DNA of 64,000 nucleotides, from the NCBI RefSeq assembly GCF_000208865.1, contig NC_018396.1:3157101-3221100 (forward strand). Reading direction: 5' to 3'. Made by a program: the position numbers and the translations under genes. Below are positions 60,237 to 64,000 of the stretch, in pieces. This DNA comes from Neospora caninum Liverpool. Lineage: Eukaryota > Apicomplexa > Conoidasida > Eucoccidiorida > Sarcocystidae. The notes beneath the pieces were generated by a model. It saw only the letters and a list, made by a program, of their open reading frames with translations. It was not told where the DNA came from and ran no database searches. Each line of letters begins with the position of its first letter. The stretch's first letter is position 1.

Positions 60237-63200
60237 ATGCGTAGGCGAGAATTCCGCCCGCTCCGGGGCACACAAGCCCCGTCAGCGGGGCCCCGGCCGA
60301 CAACTCTACCAAAATCGTGCAATTTGTTTCGCAGTTTCCTGTTCTTTTTGAAAAGTACACAAACGCGTTTTCTCTTTGTCGCGTACGGCCTCTTCCTGCC
60401 TTTCCTGACAAACTCCGGCCGTGCATACGAGGCCCTCTGGAGCACGGGCTCGCCAGTAGGCGACCTCGACTTGTCCCTCAACACGTCTTGCTCTGTCCCG
60501 TCCACTCCTCCGAGTTTCCCTTCGGTTCCTCATTCTTTTGCAGTTTCCTCGAACTCTCTTGCTCCACCGCCTCGTCGCTTTCCTCCGAAAAAGCCCTTCC
60601 TTCGCGCAGGCGAATGGAAGAAACGGCGGCGTCTGCCGTCGACCGCCCCGCCGGCTGCCGCGTTTCCCCGGTCTTCCTCTGTCTCTTCATCATCTCTCGA
60701 TTGTTCTCACGTTGACACTTCTTCATTTGATCTCCTTCGGCCAGAAAACCCGGCAAAAACATGGCGATCCTCGAAACTGGTGCGGGCGGCGTTTGTGGCG
60801 CCGCACTCGCCGTTCCCCACCGGCGGTCTGCGCAGTTCGGCGCAGCATCTTGTGCACCGGGCGCGCGCGCGCGAGAACTCTCCACTTTCCTCTCCACGGT
60901 ACGACGTCTCCGCTCCAAATCCGCTTCCTGCGGTGTCTTCCTTTCTGGCGCGTGTCTCGCCGCGTCGCAAACTCGGCGCTCCGTCGGAGTTGTCCCCGGG
61001 CGCGGACCGCGCCGCTCCCTCCCCGCGACCTGTCGTCTCGCCCTCTTCGCTGAACTCCTCGCCGTCCTCGATTTTTTCCTCGGCAAACGTGACGGTTCCC
61101 CTCTCGCGGTACCGCAACATCGGAATCATGGCGCACATCGACGCGGGGAAGACGACGACGACGGAGCGCATTCTGTTCTACACGGGAGTGTCTTGTCGCC
61201 TCGGCGAGGTCCACGACGGCGAGGCGACCATGGACTTCATGGCTCAGGAACGCGAGCGGGGCATCACCATCACCTCAGCTGCCACCACGTGCTACTGGGA
61301 AGGCATGCGCAAAAACTTTGCGCCTCACCGGATCAACATCATCGATACGCCCGGGCACGTCGACTTCACAGTCGAAGTCGAGCGCTCGCTCCGCGTGCTC
61401 GACGGGGCGGTGGGCGTCTTTGACTCGGTGGCAGGCGTCGAGCCGCAGTCGGAGACCGTGTGGAGGCAAGGCAACAAGTTCGCGATTCCCCGACTGGCGT
61501 ACGTGAACAAGATGGACCGCCTCGGTGCGGACTTTTGGGGATGTGTCCGGCAGATTCGGCGGCGTCTGGGGAGCAACGGGGTGCCCGTCCAGCTGCCAAT
61601 TGGGAAGGAAGTAAGTTTCCGCGGGGTCTTCGACCTCGTGCGCATGCGGGCGATCTACTGGGACGAAGACTCGCTCGGCTCCACCTTTGTGGAAACGGAC
61701 GAAATCCCTGAGGAAATGAAGGCGGAGGTGACGAGACACCGCGCCCGGCTGCTCGAGAAGGCTGCGGAAGGGTCCGAGGAGCTTATTGCCAAGTACCTGG
61801 AGACCGAGACGCTGTCTGAAGAGGAGATTCGCTTGGGGCTGCGCCTGCAAACCCTAAAGAACCAGCTGGTGCCGATCTTTTGCGGCAGTGCGTTCAAAAA
61901 CAAGGGCGTGCAGGCAGTCCTCGACGGCATTCTCGACTACCTCCCGTCCCCACTGGAGGTCCCGCAGCCCGCCGAAGCGATCAGAAAGATCCATGAGGCG
62001 ATCCCGACAGCGAAGGCGAACCCTGCGGACGCGCCTCTCTCCGCGCTCGTCTTCAAGATGGCCACGGATCCGTTTGTCGGCGTGCAGAACTTTGTGCGCG
62101 TGTACACCGGGGAGCTCCGCCCTGGCAACGTCGTGATGAACGCGCGAACGGGGAAAGAAGAGCGGATTCAGCGGCTTGTTTTGATTCACGCCAACGCGCG
62201 GAAAGACGTCCCGAGTCTCCGAGCCGGCGACATCGGCGCGGTTCTCGGCCCGAAAGACTTCCTCACCGGGGACACCATGTGTGAAAAGAAACACCCCGTC
62301 CACCTGGAGCCGATCGAGTTCCCGGACCCAGTCATCAGCTTGGCCGTCGAGGCAAAGTTGCGGGCTGAGCACGACAAAATGACGTCTGCGCTCTCCAAGT
62401 TGTCGCGCGAAGACCCGTCGCTGAGTATCACAGTCGACCGCGAGACCAAGCAACTGATTCTCGGCGGCATGGGCGAACTGCACTTGGAAATCGTCCTGGA
62501 CCGCCTCAAGCGGGAGTTCGGCGTGGAGGCGACCTCTGGTGCGCCGCAAGTCGCGTACAGGGAAACGATCACGGGCTCCGGGACGGGGCGCGGCAAGTAC
62601 ATCAAGCAGTCGGGGGGGCGTGGCCAGTACGGCGACGTGTGCCTCACGGTCGAACCGCTCGAACGTGGCTCGGGCAACCGTTTCGTGAACGCCATTCGTG
62701 GCGCCGTGATTCCCAATGAATTCATCCCCGCCGTCGAAGCCGGGGTCATGGAGCAGCTACAGAACGGCGTCCTCGCCGGCTACCCGCTCACAGATGTCCA
62801 AGTCACCGTGTTCGACGGGACGTACCACGCCGTGGACAGCTCCGAGCTGGCCTTTCGCATCGCGGCGTGTCTCGCGCTGAAAGACGCCGCGAAAAACGCC
62901 GGACTCGTCCTCCTCGAGCCCATCATGGCGCTCCACGTCATCTCGCCACAGAGCTACGTGGGCAGCGTGATTGGAGACCTAACGTCGCGGCGCGGCATCG
63001 TCCAGCGCGTGTCCAGTCAGGAATTCACCGGCACCGCAGGCGACGACGCGTACGACGGAGAAGGCGAGACCTCCCGCGGCGCGCGAGACGAAGGAGACGG
63101 AATCACGGAGGTCGACGTCCTCGTGCCTCTCGCAGAAATGTTCGGATACACGACAGTGCTGCGCTCGCTCTCGCAGGGCAGAGCCACGTCCACGATGCAA

Positions 63201-63284
63201 CTCGCCAAGTACATGCCCACGCCCAAGCACATCGAAGAGCACCTCGTTGCGCAGCGAACCGGAGCAGCGACTGCCAGCAAATAA
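60237..63284 (+). CDS. fusA: Elongation factor G with N-terminal targeting leader (probably apicoplast)
   Basis: Single exon, 1015 aa. EF-G is the GTPase that drives tRNA-mRNA translocation on bacterial-type ribosomes. The catalytic part begins at about residue 290: [20 protein letters not shown] (G1), [10 protein letters not shown] (G2), DTPGHVDF (G3), [10 protein letters not shown] (G4), [10 protein letters not shown] (G5). [10 protein letters not shown] in domain IV and a C-terminus ending in TPKHIEEHL follow. The [15 protein letters not shown] switch region is of the plastid/bacterial type, not the mitochondrial EFG1 type. The first 290 residues are an extension with a hydrophobic segment at about 45-58 ([13 protein letters not shown]), then GRA and a long Ser/Pro/Arg-rich, acid-poor stretch. 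That fits a bipartite apicoplast leader, although 44 residues precede the hydrophobic core. The ATG at 60237 is the only Met codon before the GTPase domain. A small acidic insert ([20 protein letters not shown]) lies near the C-terminus. Confidence 0.93.
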   Translation: MRRREFRPLRGTQAPSAGPRPTTLPKSCNLFRSFLFFLKSTQTRFLFVAYGLFLPFLTNSGRAYEALWSTGSPVGDLDLSLNTSCSVPSTPPSFPSVPHSFAVSSNSLAPPPRRFPPKKPFLRAGEWKKRRRLPSTAPPAAAFPRSSSVSSSSLDCSHVDTSSFDLLRPENPAKTWRSSKLVRAAFVAPHSPFPTGGLRSSAQHLVHRARARENSPLSSPRYDVSAPNPLPAVSSFLARVSPRRKLGAPSELSPGADRAAPSPRPVVSPSSLNSSPSSIFSSANVTVPLSRYRNIGIMAHIDAGKTTTTERILFYTGVSCRLGEVHDGEATMDFMAQERERGITITSAATTCYWEGMRKNFAPHRINIIDTPGHVDFTVEVERSLRVLDGAVGVFDSVAGVEPQSETVWRQGNKFAIPRLAYVNKMDRLGADFWGCVRQIRRRLGSNGVPVQLPIGKEVSFRGVFDLVRMRAIYWDEDSLGSTFVETDEIPEEMKAEVTRHRARLLEKAAEGSEELIAKYLETETLSEEEIRLGLRLQTLKNQLVPIFCGSAFKNKGVQAVLDGILDYLPSPLEVPQPAEAIRKIHEAIPTAKANPADAPLSALVFKMATDPFVGVQNFVRVYTGELRPGNVVMNARTGKEERIQRLVLIHANARKDVPSLRAGDIGAVLGPKDFLTGDTMCEKKHPVHLEPIEFPDPVISLAVEAKLRAEHDKMTSALSKLSREDPSLSITVDRETKQLILGGMGELHLEIVLDRLKREFGVEATSGAPQVAYRETITGSGTGRGKYIKQSGGRGQYGDVCLTVEPLERGSGNRFVNAIRGAVIPNEFIPAVEAGVMEQLQNGVLAGYPLTDVQVTVFDGTYHAVDSSELAFRIAACLALKDAAKNAGLVLLEPIMALHVISPQSYVGSVIGDLTSRRGIVQRVSSQEFTGTAGDDAYDGEGETSRGARDEGDGITEVDVLVPLAEMFGYTTVLRSLSQGRATSTMQLAKYMPTPKHIEEHLVAQRTGAATASK

Positions 63285-63564
63285 AGAGGACTCGCGAGGG
63301 TGGAGACGCCAAAGCACAGTTGGTAGGCGTCGAAAAAGGCTTGGGGGGTGACACGGACAACGGGCGCAGAAAATCCTGCGCGCGAAAAAAGGCGACGGCT
63401 GCAGTGGCAGGGAATGCGCGAACACGAAGTGGGGAGAGTGTCGGAGGGCGGTCTGTCTGTTAATACGAGAGATAAGAGTAATCCATGGATATTACGCCTA
63501 GAGCATAACCGCTGTGGAATACCCTTAGTGCAGTAGGACATTGAAATCCAACACTTTTAGCTGT

Positions 63565-63981
63565 CTAAAGCAGTCCAGTGGGGTAAAAAATAACACCCAA
63601 GGGGGACTCTGGTGTGAAGCGGGGTTGTTGTAAAAGGGACACGGGGCTTTCCGGATACAGTGCCGTCTGCGGCGTGCACCATTCCCATCCAGAGAAGCAG
63701 GGCGTGTGGCGGCGTCGAGCAGAGATGTTTTCATAGGATGACCTCACAGCACAGGGACGCCTTTGCCGCGGGGAGTTCCTCTCGCCCATCAGCCTCAGTC
63801 GACAGTTTCTTCTCGGTTTCCCGTGCCTTGTCGGGTTTTTTCCCCTCGGAAATGGTCCACGATCGGCCGTGCCCCTGGCGTCGAGCTGTATCTCCACGCC
63901 CGTGACCTCCGCGAAGTCAAAGAGGGCGTGTGGAACCGAGACTGCGGTCTCGATCCTAAAAGTGGGGACCGGGACGCTGCC
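63565..63981 (-). CDS. Possible terminal exon of a gene extending beyond the right edge
   Basis: On the minus strand an acceptor-like GCTCTAG|GGCAGC at 63982-63984 opens a frame of 138 codons to a stop at 63565. Its first 40 or so residues look protein-like (VPVPTFRIETAVSVPHALFD, then FAEVTGVEIQLDARG) and carry the codon bias of the window. The rest is basic and less convincing, so a donor may lie inside. No domain is recognised. The placement would make it convergent with the EF-G gene, 280 bp away. Confidence 0.33.
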   Translation of the reverse strand, partial: GSVPVPTFRIETAVSVPHALFDFAEVTGVEIQLDARGTADRGPFPRGKNPTRHGKPRRNCRLRLMGERNSPRQRRPCAVRSSYENISARRRHTPCFSGWEWCTPQTALYPESPVSLLQQPRFTPESPLGVIFYPTGLL

Positions 63982-64000
63982 CTAGAGCGCCTCCTTTGGC

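Overview
The window looks like nuclear DNA of a cyst-forming coccidian apicomplexan (Toxoplasma, Hammondia or Neospora lineage). The reasons are intron-rich GC-rich genes with very long low-complexity proteins, an ApiAP2 transcription factor, an elongation factor G with a plastid-type sequence behind a long N-terminal leader (an apicoplast), a nuclear copy of coccidian cytochrome b, and many (TA)n microsatellites. I cannot separate the genera from sequence alone. Exon models were built by hand from GT/AG signals, codon phase and protein similarity; every multi-exon model given as a CDS closes in frame.

Layout, left to right. (1) 1-1822, minus: N-terminal part of a secretory protein disulfide isomerase that runs off the left edge. 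(2) 4862-8470, minus: three-exon AP2-domain transcription factor, 890 aa, with an ACDC-like C-terminal region. (3) 11347-13534, plus: two-exon orthologue of the flagellar protein IQUB (ubiquitin-like domain, IQ motif and conserved IQUB C-terminal half), 564 aa. (4) 14453-25061, minus: 17-exon gene, 1188 aa, with a DUF4211-type domain assembled from small exons. One intron is GC-AG, one exon has 19 nt, and intron 2 holds a cytochrome b fragment (NUMT). (5) 28290-28971, plus: two-exon 111-aa single-pass membrane protein. (6) 31667-33856, plus: single-exon type I membrane protein, 729 aa. (7) 37087-40471, minus: three-exon gene of unknown function, 735 aa. (8) 44318-54950, minus: six-exon gene, 2957 aa, joining a long disordered N-terminus, a glycogen/starch-binding CBM48 (AMPK-beta type) and a PTC7-like PP2C phosphatase. 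(9) 60237-63284, plus: single-exon elongation factor G, 1015 aa, probably apicoplast. (10) A weak terminal coding segment of a further minus-strand gene lies at the right edge.

The genes form no operon. Several pairs are divergent (AP2/IQUB, DUF4211/111-aa protein, CBM48-PP2C/EF-G) with 3-5 kb of shared upstream DNA; others converge. The most unusual object is the CBM48-PP2C fusion, a candidate amylopectin-directed phosphatase. Others are the PDI with a CxxS first active site, the IQUB orthologue lacking its C-terminal region, and the 17-exon DUF4211 gene. I saw no rRNA, convincing tRNA, CRISPR or intact transposon.
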